DNA of 24,425 nucleotides from assembly GCA_001821015.1 (NCBI GenBank), contig MHRQ01000021.1, forward strand, positions 1 to 24,425, written 5' to 3'. The notes beneath the pieces were generated by a model. It made no database searches and was not told where the DNA came from. It worked only from the letters and a program-made list of their open reading frames with translations. The DNA is from Candidatus Taylorbacteria bacterium RIFCSPHIGHO2_02_FULL_46_13 (GTDB lineage: Bacteria > Patescibacteriota > Minisyncoccia > Phycocordibacterales > DSPV01). Positions 5,506 through 13,439 of this stretch are shown piece by piece. Positions within the stretch are counted from its first letter, which is position 1. Each line of letters begins with the position of its first letter. The position numbers and the translations under genes are program-made.

Positions 5506-7524
5506 CTACAGAAGTTTCAAAAATGCCTCTTCCGAAAGAACTGGCACTCCTAAAGAAGCTGCTTTTTCAATCTTTGAACCGGGGTTCCCCCCCGCCACTA
5601 CATAACTTGTTTTTTTAGATACAGACTCGGAAATCTCTCCTCCAAGTGCTTTGATTCTTGCCTTTGCTTGATCACGCGAAAGTGAAGAAAGCGTTCCCGT
5701 CAGTACAAATGTTTTACCTGAAAATATGCCGCTGGTGGGCGCGACAGTCTTTTGAATACGAACATGTTTGAGTAACCGATCTACCAGTCTTGAATTTTCT
5801 TTATCCGAAAACCAGTCACAAATAGAGCGCGCGACGATGGGGCCAACTCCATTTATTGCCTCCAGGCGTTCAAACGAAGCGGCGTGAATCGCTTCCAACG
5901 TCTTGAAGTGTGCGGCAACATCTTCTGCTGTCTCCTCCCCCACCTGCGGTATGGAAAGCGAAACCAAAAAACGGGGGAGCGCCACGATTTCTGATTTTGC
6001 AATCGCGGCAAGAAGGTTATCCACTGAAAGTTCGGCAAAACGCGGTAGCTGTAAAAGATCCCCGCGTTTGAGTGTAAAAATATCATCAAACGAAGAAATA
6101 AGTTTGTGTTCTAAAAGAAGATCAATGATTTTGGGACCCAACCCTTCAATATCCAACGCATGCTTGCCGACAAAGTGGTAAAATTTCCGTTCCAACTGTG
6201 CAAAAGAATTTTTATTGATGCAACGCCACGCCGCTTGGCCCTCTATTCGCTCTATACGACCATCACCTCCGCAAGCCGAGACATACGTTGGAAATATATA
6301 CGGTTTACTTTTTTTGAGGCGCAACTCTTTGACCACCGAGACGATATCCGGAATGACATCCCCCGCCTTCTGCAAAATCACGGTATCCCCGATGCGAACG
6401 TCCAGTCGCTTAATTTCGTCTTCATTATGTAACGTCGCGCGCGAGACGGTGGAACCGGCAACCGAAACTGGTTTGAGATTTGCGACAGGTGTCACCACCC
6501 CTGTACGACCAACTTGAAGCACAATATCTTCCACAACGGTAGTAACCTGCTCGGCAGGAAATTTAAACGCGATGCCGAAACGAGGCGCCTTGCCGGTGTA
6601 GCCTAATACCTCTTGAAAGTTTTGCTCGTTTACCTTCACGACCACACCGTCAATGAGATAATCTTCTTTATGGGCTCGTTTTTGCCACTCTTCCCAGTAT
6701 GTAATGATTGCCTCCGTGTTTACACACTGTTTAAAATGAGGATTTACTTTAAACCCAAGGTCACGCAATGTTTCAAGCTCATCAATCTGCGTATCAGGCT
6801 TCCTTTCGCTTCCGCCAGCAATATCGTATATAAAAACTTCAAGTTTGCGTGAGGCGGAGATTTTTGGATCCAGCTGGCGTATAGAACCCGCCGCGACATT
6901 GCGAGGATTGGCAAAGGGAGGTAGCCCCGCCTTTTTCTGTTCACGGTTGAGCGTGGTCAACCGACTCTTGGGGAGCCACACTTCACCTTCTACAATGATA
7001 TCAATGTCGCGCGAAAGCCGTAGTGGTACTGCTTCTATAGTTTTTACATTTCCCGTAACATCCTCTCCCACCTTTCCGTCACCGCGCGTTGCCGCACGCA
7101 CAAACATTCCTTTTTCATACTCAAGAATGATCTTAAGCCCGTCAATCTTTAATTCACAGACGTAACTCGGTTTACTGTCAAGGTTCAACCTTGACAGTAA
7201 AAACCGTTTTACACGAGCGTCAAATTCTCTAATATCTTCTTCGGTAAACGCATCATTGAATGACCACTGCGCTACCTTATGTATAACCTTTACAAATTCT
7301 GGCAACGGTTTCCCCCCGATGCGCTGTGTCGGAGAGTCGCTCGTAACGAGCGCGGGGTACGCGTGCTCCAATTTGACTAATTCGTTCTTCAGTGAATCCA
7401 GCGCCGCAGGCGTTATTGTTTCTCTATCAAGCACATGGTAGTCATAACGATATTTCTCAATCGCCTGACGGAGACTCTTCACGCGAGCTTTAACTTCTTG
7501 GGGAATAGCATCCGTGTTCGGCAT
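5506..7524 (-). CDS. ligA: NAD-dependent DNA ligase LigA
   Basis: A 672-residue ligase that seals nicks in replication and repair using NAD+. Order: Ia domain, adenylation domain with the KxDG nucleotidyl-lysine at Lys126 (CELKIDGLK), OB domain, zinc-finger region near 405-430, helix-hairpin-helix repeats, and a C-terminal BRCT domain starting at about 595 (GKTFVLTGTLSSL). The length is typical. The zinc finger is degenerate: of the usual four cysteines only two are seen (VSACGG and WRCINK), and the others are replaced, for example NxxCPAQ has become NKNSFAQ. The gene starts 1 nt after a minor pilin ORF, so it is read with the pilin operon. Confidence 0.96.
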   Translation of the reverse strand: MPNTDAIPQEVKARVKSLRQAIEKYRYDYHVLDRETITPAALDSLKNELVKLEHAYPALVTSDSPTQRIGGKPLPEFVKVIHKVAQWSFNDAFTEEDIREFDARVKRFLLSRLNLDSKPSYVCELKIDGLKIILEYEKGMFVRAATRGDGKVGEDVTGNVKTIEAVPLRLSRDIDIIVEGEVWLPKSRLTTLNREQKKAGLPPFANPRNVAAGSIRQLDPKISASRKLEVFIYDIAGGSERKPDTQIDELETLRDLGFKVNPHFKQCVNTEAIITYWEEWQKRAHKEDYLIDGVVVKVNEQNFQEVLGYTGKAPRFGIAFKFPAEQVTTVVEDIVLQVGRTGVVTPVANLKPVSVAGSTVSRATLHNEDEIKRLDVRIGDTVILQKAGDVIPDIVSVVKELRLKKSKPYIFPTYVSACGGDGRIERIEGQAAWRCINKNSFAQLERKFYHFVGKHALDIEGLGPKIIDLLLEHKLISSFDDIFTLKRGDLLQLPRFAELSVDNLLAAIAKSEIVALPRFLVSLSIPQVGEETAEDVAAHFKTLEAIHAASFERLEAINGVGPIVARSICDWFSDKENSRLVDRLLKHVRIQKTVAPTSGIFSGKTFVLTGTLSSLSRDQAKARIKALGGEISESVSKKTSYVVAGGNPGSKIEKAASLGVPVLSEEAFLKLL

Positions 7525-7525
7525 T

Positions 7526-8140
7526 TCAGTAGTAGGTTATAAACTGACGCTCAACTTTGCCCAATCTATTTCCGGTATTGCAAAACGCAAGCCCCGTACC
7601 GGTCCCAGGAGTGTTATACCCTCGAGCCGTTATGGTGGTAGAAATACTGCCGTCAAGAGAACTGACTCTTTTGGCGACTTCAACAACCGTACAATACGTT
7701 TGATTGACATTGTATGTTAAGCGCGTGATGGCAAAATCAGTGCCTGAATCCGTCACAGCCGCACTGACCCCTCCCGCGCCTCCGGTTCCGTCACACGTTA
7801 TATTGTTTTTATTTTCCGGCGCGACGTAATTCACATCCGTGGGATCCGCTGTACTTGAGACTTGGAATACCTTCAGCGTATTAGACCCCGATTGCCACCC
7901 ATGCAAATCCCAGTACAGCGCGCATTCGGTCCCGGAATCAGCGGCGAAAAACGCGTACTCGGATTCCCGCAGCGCGGACGAAAGGAGAAATTCTTTCAAA
8001 GACAGATTGAGCATAGACGCCCCAACGGAGAGAATTAGACTGCCAAACAGTATCGCGTAATAGAGAGTGAAGCCTCGCGAAACGCGCAGGATATAGGAAT
8101 TAGGGTATAGAGTATAGTGGTGGAAAAACATGATTACCAC
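7526..8140 (-). CDS. PilX-like minor pilin
   Basis: A 204-residue prepilin-like protein. After a leader of about 23 residues comes RGFTLYYAILFGSLILSVGA, a type III signal sequence with Gly before Phe as the likely PilD cleavage point. The usual Glu at mature position 5 is replaced by Tyr, which is common in PilX-type minor pilins. The rest is a soluble domain with five cysteines (CALYW, ITCDG, YCTVV, AFCNTG among them). The ORF overlaps the end of the upstream pilin by 7 bp; the ATG three codons in (8131) is an alternative start. The leader codons are low-complexity (CTATA-like repeats). Confidence 0.75.
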   Translation of the reverse strand: MVIMFFHHYTLYPNSYILRVSRGFTLYYAILFGSLILSVGASMLNLSLKEFLLSSALRESEYAFFAADSGTECALYWDLHGWQSGSNTLKVFQVSSTADPTDVNYVAPENKNNITCDGTGGAGGVSAAVTDSGTDFAITRLTYNVNQTYCTVVEVAKRVSSLDGSISTTITARGYNTPGTGTGLAFCNTGNRLGKVERQFITYY

Positions 8141-8718
8141 TTCATTAAATGACTCACCAGTACCACGCTCTTCGTGGTGAAAATAGTCTTCCAGGTGACC
8201 GTCGCGACAACACGTATTTCTTTGTTTGCTGAAATCTCCGTCACGACAACGGAGCGACTAAACGGTGAATCAGACCAACCATTGCCAGGTTGGTAGCCGT
8301 AGAGACCATCGTCTTTTTGTATTCTTAACGCGCCCTTACCGGAGGATTTTATAATATTATTATTACCAAAAGATGGTAGAGAATCAACAACGCAGAATTT
8401 AGGAGATACGCATTCATCAAGACCGGAAAGCCATGAATCTCCCCTTAGGCGGTTTTGGTCTCTGATGTTTCTAATAGTTTCAATAGCGTCTTGCGCAAGC
8501 TCAATCGCAATGAGGCGGTCTTTGCCGGTGGTTGCCGCGGTAATTCCGCTAGACGCGATGCCAAGCGGCGCCACTATCGCCATGGAAAGAATGGCGATAG
8601 CTAAGAGTGTCTCAACAAGCGTAAATCCAGCACCACTTTTATAGCCGCTATAAAAGTGGTGCTGGATAAACCCCGCCTGAAGCCGCGAACAGTTTTTTTG
8701 TAAGTATTTATTCTGCAT
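8134..8718 (-). CDS. PilV-like minor pilin
   Basis: A 194-residue prepilin. Cleavage is expected between Gly31 and Phe32 in SGAGFTLVETLLAIAILSMAIV, with Glu5 present. The soluble part begins with a helix containing ELAQDAIETIRNIRDQN, the usual PilV/GspI-like layout. The leader of about 31 residues is long. The codons just before the cleavage point lie inside a perfect 21-bp inverted repeat (8625-8667). The start overlaps the preceding pilin stop by 11 bp, so translation is probably coupled. Confidence 0.82.
   Translation of the reverse strand: MQNKYLQKNCSRLQAGFIQHHFYSGYKSGAGFTLVETLLAIAILSMAIVAPLGIASSGITAATTGKDRLIAIELAQDAIETIRNIRDQNRLRGDSWLSGLDECVSPKFCVVDSLPSFGNNNIIKSSGKGALRIQKDDGLYGYQPGNGWSDSPFSRSVVVTEISANKEIRVVATVTWKTIFTTKSVVLVSHLMKW
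8625..8667. repeat. Perfect inverted repeat inside the PilV-like gene
   Basis: Two perfect 21-bp arms (8625-8645 and 8647-8667) around a single base. The arms encode residues about 17-31, ending at the Gly-Phe processing site. The inner 16 bp of the arms are shared with the repeat at 9319-9361. Confidence 0.95.
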
Positions 8719-9391
8719 CGTGTGGAATGCGCTGGCTTAATGAAGTCATAATGCTAAACGATGTTTGTGTTGATACCTTAGTCCCCACCGTACCTTTGAT
8801 AGCGACGATCACGAAAGGCTGCGCGGCTAAATTCCCAGAAGAGGGAGCCGCAGTGTTGTATACGTAAAAACGCACAAAATTAATCTTAACATCGGACGAG
8901 GTAATGCACGTATATCCGCTTCCAGTATCACTGTAATTAGTCCATAGTGTACCGGGTGCCTTCTTTTTTATGCACCCATTGTTATTATTCCCAGAAGCGT
9001 CATACCAATAGAACAGGGCTTGTGAATTTCGGTCACGAAAAGCAACAAGATTATCGCCACCACCGCCACTATTATTATTGTATGGACAATCTCGTGTTGC
9101 ATTCATGCTGGCCGACGTAGGGGCAGACGCACAATAATACTTACTGCCAAGACGCAAGTCTCTCGCTATTTCTTCAATGACAAAGTGCAAGTTATCAACG
9201 ACCACTTTTACCGAACGGGCTTTTTGGTTCGCATCAATCATGGTAATCATGGAGGCGATAGACATAAGCACCACCATGGTAAACAAAGCGACTGCAACGA
9301 GCATTTCAACCGTAGAAAATCCAGCACCACTTTTAGTGGCGCGCAAAAAGTGGTGCTGGATAAACCCTTTTGTTCCTTTAATCAGCTGCAT
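8708..9391 (-). CDS. PilW-like minor pilin
   Basis: A 227-residue prepilin. Cleavage is expected between Gly24 and Phe25 in KSGAGFSTVEMLVAVALFTMVV, with Glu5 present. The helix continues into NQKARSVKVVVDNLHFVIEEIARDLRLGSKY, typical of PilW/GspJ-like minor pilins. The soluble domain is Gly/Asn/Ser-rich with paired cysteines. It overlaps both neighbours (10 bp with the FimT-like gene, 11 bp with the PilV-like gene), so the cluster is one tightly packed operon. Leader codons lie in an inverted repeat at 9319-9361. Confidence 0.82.
   Translation of the reverse strand: MQLIKGTKGFIQHHFLRATKSGAGFSTVEMLVAVALFTMVVLMSIASMITMIDANQKARSVKVVVDNLHFVIEEIARDLRLGSKYYCASAPTSASMNATRDCPYNNNSGGGGDNLVAFRDRNSQALFYWYDASGNNNNGCIKKKAPGTLWTNYSDTGSGYTCITSSDVKINFVRFYVYNTAAPSSGNLAAQPFVIVAIKGTVGTKVSTQTSFSIMTSLSQRIPHDAE
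9319..9361. repeat. Inverted repeat inside the PilW-like gene
   Basis: 16-bp perfect arms (9319-9334 and 9346-9361) with an 11-nt loop. The arm sequence is identical to the outer 16 bp of the repeat at 8625-8667. It encodes the stretch from IQHHF to SGAG, directly before the cleavage site. Confidence 0.95.
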
Positions 9392-10161
9392 GTTGGCGTA
9401 ATTTGAATTTGTCCCGTGGTAAATACACGCACACAGCGAACATTTCCATTCGCCGCTTTCACCGTAATCCGAGCTTCAATGTTTTTGGTCAGGCTGACAC
9501 AATCGGGGGTTGCTGTTTTTGCTTTTGTTAAGAATGCTTTACCATCGGGACTAAAACACGCGTCCGGGTCCGGCCGGTGGAAAGTGATGTCTAAGATAGT
9601 TGTCGGATTACAGGCTGTGCCACCAAGAAGAACCGTGCACAACGCAAAGATAGTATTGTTGTACTTGATCGTATACTCACGAACCTTCTCGCCTTCAACA
9701 TAACGATGGTCAACCAAAGACTCCCTTCCCGATGTCTCACTTTTGTCCGCAAACAGCGTGAAAGTGGTTGGGGCGGCCGTGTCAAAGTGAACCCCATATC
9801 CTGTCTCAAACAATAACGAGCCAGCTCCACTTTCACGCACATTTACCCCATAGACCTGAGCTTCCCGAATAGCCAGCGCAATGTCATAGGAAAGGTTGGT
9901 CAATAATAGACTGTTTTCATATTGGGCTCGACCCGTGTTTACAATCGCGGTAATGATAGTAATAATCACCAGCGACACTAAAAGCTCAACGATGGTGAAC
10001 CCCGCACCACGTTTGCGCCGCGTAAAAGTGGTGCGGGGTAAACCCACACCCGTATTGCAGCGCGCAAAACCAACATTCACTACAGGGTTAAGCCTAGGGG
10101 AGATCAGACGGCGAAGAGCGTGTAGCATAATGCGTATCGGTTTCATATGTTCAAAAGCCAA
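9382..10161 (-). CDS. GspH/FimT-like minor pilin
   Basis: A 259-residue prepilin from the first ATG. The leader is very long (54 residues), basic and overlaps pilD by 19 bp, so internal ATGs at 10146 or 10128 may be the real start. Cleavage is expected in RGAGFTIVELLVSLVIITII. The helix is followed by LLLTNLSYDIALAIREAQVYGVNVRES, the FimT/GspH signature region, and a beta-rich domain ending in a disulfide-capable C-terminus. Codons just before the cleavage site lie in an imperfect inverted repeat (9999-10039). It is the first pilin after pilD in the operon. Confidence 0.82.
   Translation of the reverse strand: MAFEHMKPIRIMLHALRRLISPRLNPVVNVGFARCNTGVGLPRTTFTRRKRGAGFTIVELLVSLVIITIITAIVNTGRAQYENSLLLTNLSYDIALAIREAQVYGVNVRESGAGSLLFETGYGVHFDTAAPTTFTLFADKSETSGRESLVDHRYVEGEKVREYTIKYNNTIFALCTVLLGGTACNPTTILDITFHRPDPDACFSPDGKAFLTKAKTATPDCVSLTKNIEARITVKAANGNVRCVRVFTTGQIQITPTCS
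9999..10039. repeat. Imperfect inverted repeat inside the FimT-like gene
   Basis: 12-bp perfect outer arms (9999-10010 and 10028-10039) with an interrupted inner stem. It occupies the same place as the repeats in the next two pilin genes, and the arm core CGCACCAC resembles their CAGCACCAC. Confidence 0.9.
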
Positions 10162-10976
10162 ACAAGATTGAAAAGCGAAAAATGAAGAAACTCCACCGCA
10201 AATACGCCGGCGATAAGGTAGGGCGCAAACGGCACCTCACTTTTCATAGTAACTTTTTTCAGACCTCCGTTCAAACGAGTACGACGCGCATGAAGCGAGA
10301 AAAATGCGATAAGCAAAATCCCCACGAGCGCCCCGGACCAGAAACCGAACACCGTAGCCGAGATGCCGCCCCCGAGCCCCAACCAAAAGCCCATGCCAAG
10401 CGCCAGTTTAGCGTCACCAAACCCCATCCAACGGCCTTTTGAAAAAAACCACAGCAAGAAAAAAAACATGAACAACAAAGGGCCGGAGAGGATATCAGAA
10501 ATAAAAAATCTATCAAAACCGATGACCAATGCGGCCACTACCTGATACAACAGCGCGAGTCCAACAAAACAAAAGACGAACCCATCCGGAATAATCTTGT
10601 GTCGCAGATCGTAGAAAAGAATGACGATGAGAATCGGCCAGACCACAAGACGAAATGAAAGCTGTAAAACAGTGAGAAGGCCAATCGGGCTCTGCAAGAA
10701 TACGAGGACGGAAAGAAAAAATACAACCGCAGTGAGCGATTCAACCAGCGGGTATTGCCAAGAAATCCTGCCACGGCACGCGCGACACTTACCCCGCATC
10801 GCTATAAAACTTATAACGGGTAGAAGGTCGTACCACGGGAGGCACCGCGCGCAGGAAAGACAAGCCGAGCGGCCCGCGAGTGTACGGCCGCTGTGCAAAC
10901 GATAGATGACTACATTCAAAAAACTGCCAATGGCGGCTCCAAGCACCGTAGCGTACATAAGATACAGAAAAAGCAT
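10143..10976 (-). CDS. pilD: Prepilin peptidase (A24 aspartic protease)
   Basis: A membrane enzyme of 277 residues that cleaves prepilin leaders and N-methylates the new Phe. The N-terminal methyltransferase-like region has the zinc-binding cysteine pattern CLSCARC...CRAC. The catalytic aspartates are in YDLRHKIIPD (residue about 123) and GFGDAKLALG (about 188). Eight or so membrane helices are visible. I choose the ATG at 10976; the GTG one codon earlier (10979) also keeps the frame. The extended -10 box is 6 nt before this ATG, so the message is probably leaderless. It heads the operon of minor pilins and ligA that it overlaps. Confidence 0.95.
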   Translation of the reverse strand: MLFLYLMYATVLGAAIGSFLNVVIYRLHSGRTLAGRSACLSCARCLPWYDLLPVISFIAMRGKCRACRGRISWQYPLVESLTAVVFFLSVLVFLQSPIGLLTVLQLSFRLVVWPILIVILFYDLRHKIIPDGFVFCFVGLALLYQVVAALVIGFDRFFISDILSGPLLFMFFFLLWFFSKGRWMGFGDAKLALGMGFWLGLGGGISATVFGFWSGALVGILLIAFFSLHARRTRLNGGLKKVTMKSEVPFAPYLIAGVFAVEFLHFSLFNLVWLLNI

Positions 10977-10982
10977 CACTAT

Positions 10983-10991
10983 AGTATACCA
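10983..10991 (-). promoter_or_regulatory. Extended -10 promoter of pilD (leaderless)
   Basis: TGG followed by TATACT (10983-10988) on the minus strand, 6 nt before the ATG at 10976. No good -35 is seen, which is usual when an extended -10 is present. Confidence 0.55.
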
Positions 10992-11071
10992 GCCATAGAA
11001 GCTTCTCTATTGTAATATCAAGGACTCTCCCTGATATCAACAGACGCGGCCGCGCGGGAAGCATATCGGCC

Positions 11072-11104
11072 ACATCTGTAGAAGTCAGACTTCTGCAAAT
11101 GTGA
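11072..11104. repeat. REP-like hairpin a
   Basis: A 16-bp imperfect palindrome built on GTAGAAGTC-A-GACTTCTGC, in the gap between the VirB2-like gene and pilD. It shares its core with the hairpins around the Y1 transposase gene at 14212. It has no U-run, so it is not a classical terminator. Confidence 0.8.
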
Positions 11105-11106
11105 CT

Positions 11107-11370
11107 TTATGGGGTGGAAATGGCGCCGATGGTTGCAGAAATCATTTCGGTCACTGCCCACGCGCCGAGCACTATCGCCGCGCCAATGCTTATGTATAAG
11201 AGTGCCGCTCTCGCGAGCTTAAGTTTTTCCGGATTCCCGCGTGCGGAAATGAACAACAGGCCGGTAGCAATGTAGAAGATAACCAGCACCGGCAATAAAA
11301 TATCCACAAAGGCCTTGAGTGCCAGAGCGAGAAATTGAACTAAGGTTGTAGAGCCAAGTGGATTGTGCAT
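11107..11370 (-). CDS. VirB2/TrbC-like small pilin or membrane protein
   Basis: An 87-residue protein with two hydrophobic helices (about 25-46 and 60-80) separated by the short conserved loop SARGNPEKLKLAR. This two-helix plus basic loop layout is that of VirB2/TrbC-type proteins, frequent in Patescibacteria. The whole sequence is closely similar to the C-terminal domain of the neighbouring 633-residue protein (shared ALKAFVD, RGNPEKLK and GAWV/A segments). It starts 41 nt after that gene, with a REP-like hairpin between them, so the two are probably co-transcribed. Whether it forms a filament or a membrane complex cannot be told. Confidence 0.7.
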   Translation of the reverse strand: MHNPLGSTTLVQFLALALKAFVDILLPVLVIFYIATGLLFISARGNPEKLKLARAALLYISIGAAIVLGAWAVTEMISATIGAISTP

Positions 11371-11379
11371 AAAATCGGG

Positions 11380-11407
11380 TTTTGGAAAGTCAGACTTTCC
11401 AGAAACC
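11380..11407. repeat. REP-like hairpin b
   Basis: TTGGAAAGTC-A-GACTTTCCA palindrome ending about 10 nt before the ATG of the VirB2-like gene, between it and the 633-residue gene. It keeps the AAGTCAGACTT core of the family but differs in the outer arm. Confidence 0.7.
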
Positions 11408-11411
11408 TCTA

Positions 11412-13313
11412 CTACGGCTGAGTAACCGCCTTGACGGTAGCGTCAATCATTTGGGCCAATACCCACGCACCCAGCACGACGGCCGCGCCAATGGTTACAT
11501 ACAAGAGAGCGGTTTTCGCGACTTTCAGTTTTTCAGGATTGCCACGCGCGGTGATGAACATCAAACCCGTAATGAGGTAAAAAATGACAATGATAGGAAT
11601 CAGCAAATCCACAAATGCCTTCAGCGCTTTTTCCACAAATTGAGTGATGGTAAGGCCGCCAAGCGGGTCTGTGATGTGGCCCGGCGTCCCACCGACGGTG
11701 TCATACCCGCCTATACACGCTTCTTCTAGCACCGCAGTCGCAGAACAACCTGCGGGAGTTCTGGAGGTTTCTGTTCTAGTGCGGTTACCACCTGTACCTG
11801 TGCAAGAACTCCAGGGTGAATAGGAGATGTTGCATGTTGGAGTGCAAGGCTTCGAAGTTACCGCTGCCGCAACGGGGTCAACATTGCATCCCGCCGGAGT
11901 TTTTGTCGCGGTTCGCGTTTGCGTCGAGGTCGTTGGGTCACAGGAGCCATACGAGGAATATGCCCAACTACATTGAATACTTGGCGGTGTGCAGGTTTGT
12001 GTCGGGATAGGTGTAGTGGGGCTACCTCTGCATCCAGCAGGAATATAAGTATAGGTTTTTGCCGTCTGGGAACCACTGGCACTACAAGGACCCCATGCAG
12101 TTACATTGTAACCCGTACAGGCTGGTGAAGTAACGCTTGCGGTTACCGAGTGTGAAGTGCTGCCACCAGCAGGACCCGTACAAGTAAGTGTGTATGTTTT
12201 GGGGGAGATTAGTGGACCGAGCGTGTCAGAACCACCAGCTATAGCTTTGTCTCCGCTCCAGTCGCCCGTGGCATGACATTCGGTTGCATTCGTAACACTA
12301 GACCATGTGAGCGTTATGTTTCCATTATACGTAACGGGGATTGTGGCTCCAACGAAGGTAAACGACGGCGCCTGAGGTTTAATCTTACAAATTCCAGCGC
12401 TTAAGTCACAATACGTGCTGTTGCACTGGTTATTATTATCGCAAGGAAGGTTATTGTTGCGATTCATAACTCTAATCTCTATACTTTGTGAAATAGATGT
12501 CCCTGCACTCCCCCATGTGCATGCCATTTCAAATGTGGTGTCCTTATTCAATGTCCCCGTATTAACACCGCTTTTTTTGGGATCGCGACCTGGTGATCCC
12601 GAAAGAACTCCGTCTTTTGAAAGATTACAAGAACCGCCATTAACATTTTGAAAATCCCACGCAAGAAATGCGCGCTCGTCTTCTATATTATCAATGATTA
12701 GTGAAGTGGAATAAGTCCCCCCTGCCGTCTTAGAAGCAGTCAGAGAACCCATCGCCTGCGCCGCGCAGATGTTTCCATTTTTGCAGTTGCCACTCTGACA
12801 CTGGCTATCAAGCGTACAACTATCTCCATTTGGAAGTTTGGTTACCGTAAGGTTAGGGCTAACTTGACATGAAACTTGTTGACTGGGGCCAAAATTGACT
12901 GCGACCTTACCAGTAAAAGTACCTCCCGTATTATACGTTTTGGTGACATTTGCCGTGGACCCAATATCTACAAAAGCTCCACCTGGACCACTGTTATCGG
13001 TCCAAGAGTATACGGTGGTATAAGAGCCAAAACCGCCTTGCTTTTGAGCGGCCCACGTCGCTGATTGGCCAGCTTTGATGGTCGTAGGAGCAACAGAGCA
13101 CGAAGCGGTCAGTGGTTGCCCGCAATAAAAAATATTAGGAGGACCGCCCCCACGATACCAGCACCCAGATACTGGATAATTCTGGCAATTGGTGTTAACC
13201 GTGCAAACTCCTCCATCAGGGACTGGTCCAGCAAACACCATACTCGGAAAAGATACCGCAAAGAGAGTAAGCAGGAGTAGTAAAAAAAATTTTGCGTGGG
13301 CGATAGCGTTCAT
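11412..13313 (-). CDS. Secreted multidomain adhesin-like protein with C-terminal VirB2-like domain
   Basis: I take the ATG at 13313 (633 residues), because it gives a clean signal peptide (residues 1-28, ending SMVFA). A reading from 13379 or 13322 is possible but adds a poor leader. Order: Cys-rich start; PKD/Ig-like segment; two short Cys modules (CTLDSQCQSGNC and CDNNNQCNSTYC); an Ig-like segment; three thrombospondin-type-1-like modules, each with W/SY..C and ending PAGC; then two membrane helices in about the last 85 residues, homologous to the next gene. The large part should be outside the cell, anchored by the C-terminal helices. A role in attachment is inference. The Ig/PKD and TSP1 calls rest on visible patterns only. 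Confidence 0.75.
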   Translation of the reverse strand: MNAIAHAKFFLLLLLTLFAVSFPSMVFAGPVPDGGVCTVNTNCQNYPVSGCWYRGGGPPNIFYCGQPLTASCSVAPTTIKAGQSATWAAQKQGGFGSYTTVYSWTDNSGPGGAFVDIGSTANVTKTYNTGGTFTGKVAVNFGPSQQVSCQVSPNLTVTKLPNGDSCTLDSQCQSGNCKNGNICAAQAMGSLTASKTAGGTYSTSLIIDNIEDERAFLAWDFQNVNGGSCNLSKDGVLSGSPGRDPKKSGVNTGTLNKDTTFEMACTWGSAGTSISQSIEIRVMNRNNNLPCDNNNQCNSTYCDLSAGICKIKPQAPSFTFVGATIPVTYNGNITLTWSSVTNATECHATGDWSGDKAIAGGSDTLGPLISPKTYTLTCTGPAGGSTSHSVTASVTSPACTGYNVTAWGPCSASGSQTAKTYTYIPAGCRGSPTTPIPTQTCTPPSIQCSWAYSSYGSCDPTTSTQTRTATKTPAGCNVDPVAAAVTSKPCTPTCNISYSPWSSCTGTGGNRTRTETSRTPAGCSATAVLEEACIGGYDTVGGTPGHITDPLGGLTITQFVEKALKAFVDLLIPIIVIFYLITGLMFITARGNPEKLKVAKTALLYVTIGAAVVLGAWVLAQMIDATVKAVTQP

Positions 13314-13330
13314 ACAAGCCATCTCGTGTA

Positions 13331-13375
13331 AGAAAATACTAACTTTAGTGTACAAAAATTGTACCATACACACAA
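13331..13375 (-). promoter_or_regulatory. Possible promoter region of the 633-residue protein gene
   Basis: On the minus strand, downstream of the pilA terminator, TTGTGT and TACACT occur 17 nt apart, about 35 nt before the ATG at 13313. The spacer contains GTACAA-TTT-TTGTAC, a palindrome that could be an operator. Weak call. Confidence 0.3.
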
Positions 13376-13377
13376 GC

Positions 13378-13409
13378 AAAAAGCCCTCCGAGATGTGGAG
13401 GGCTTTTTT
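13378..13409 (-). terminator. Rho-independent terminator after pilA
   Basis: Stem AAAGCCCTCC / GGAGGGCTTT with a 7-nt loop and T-runs on both strands. It follows the pilA stop codon (13440) and separates pilA from the large secreted protein gene. Confidence 0.9.
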
Positions 13410-13439
13410 CTACTAGATTTCGGCTAGAGAAAGAAAGTG

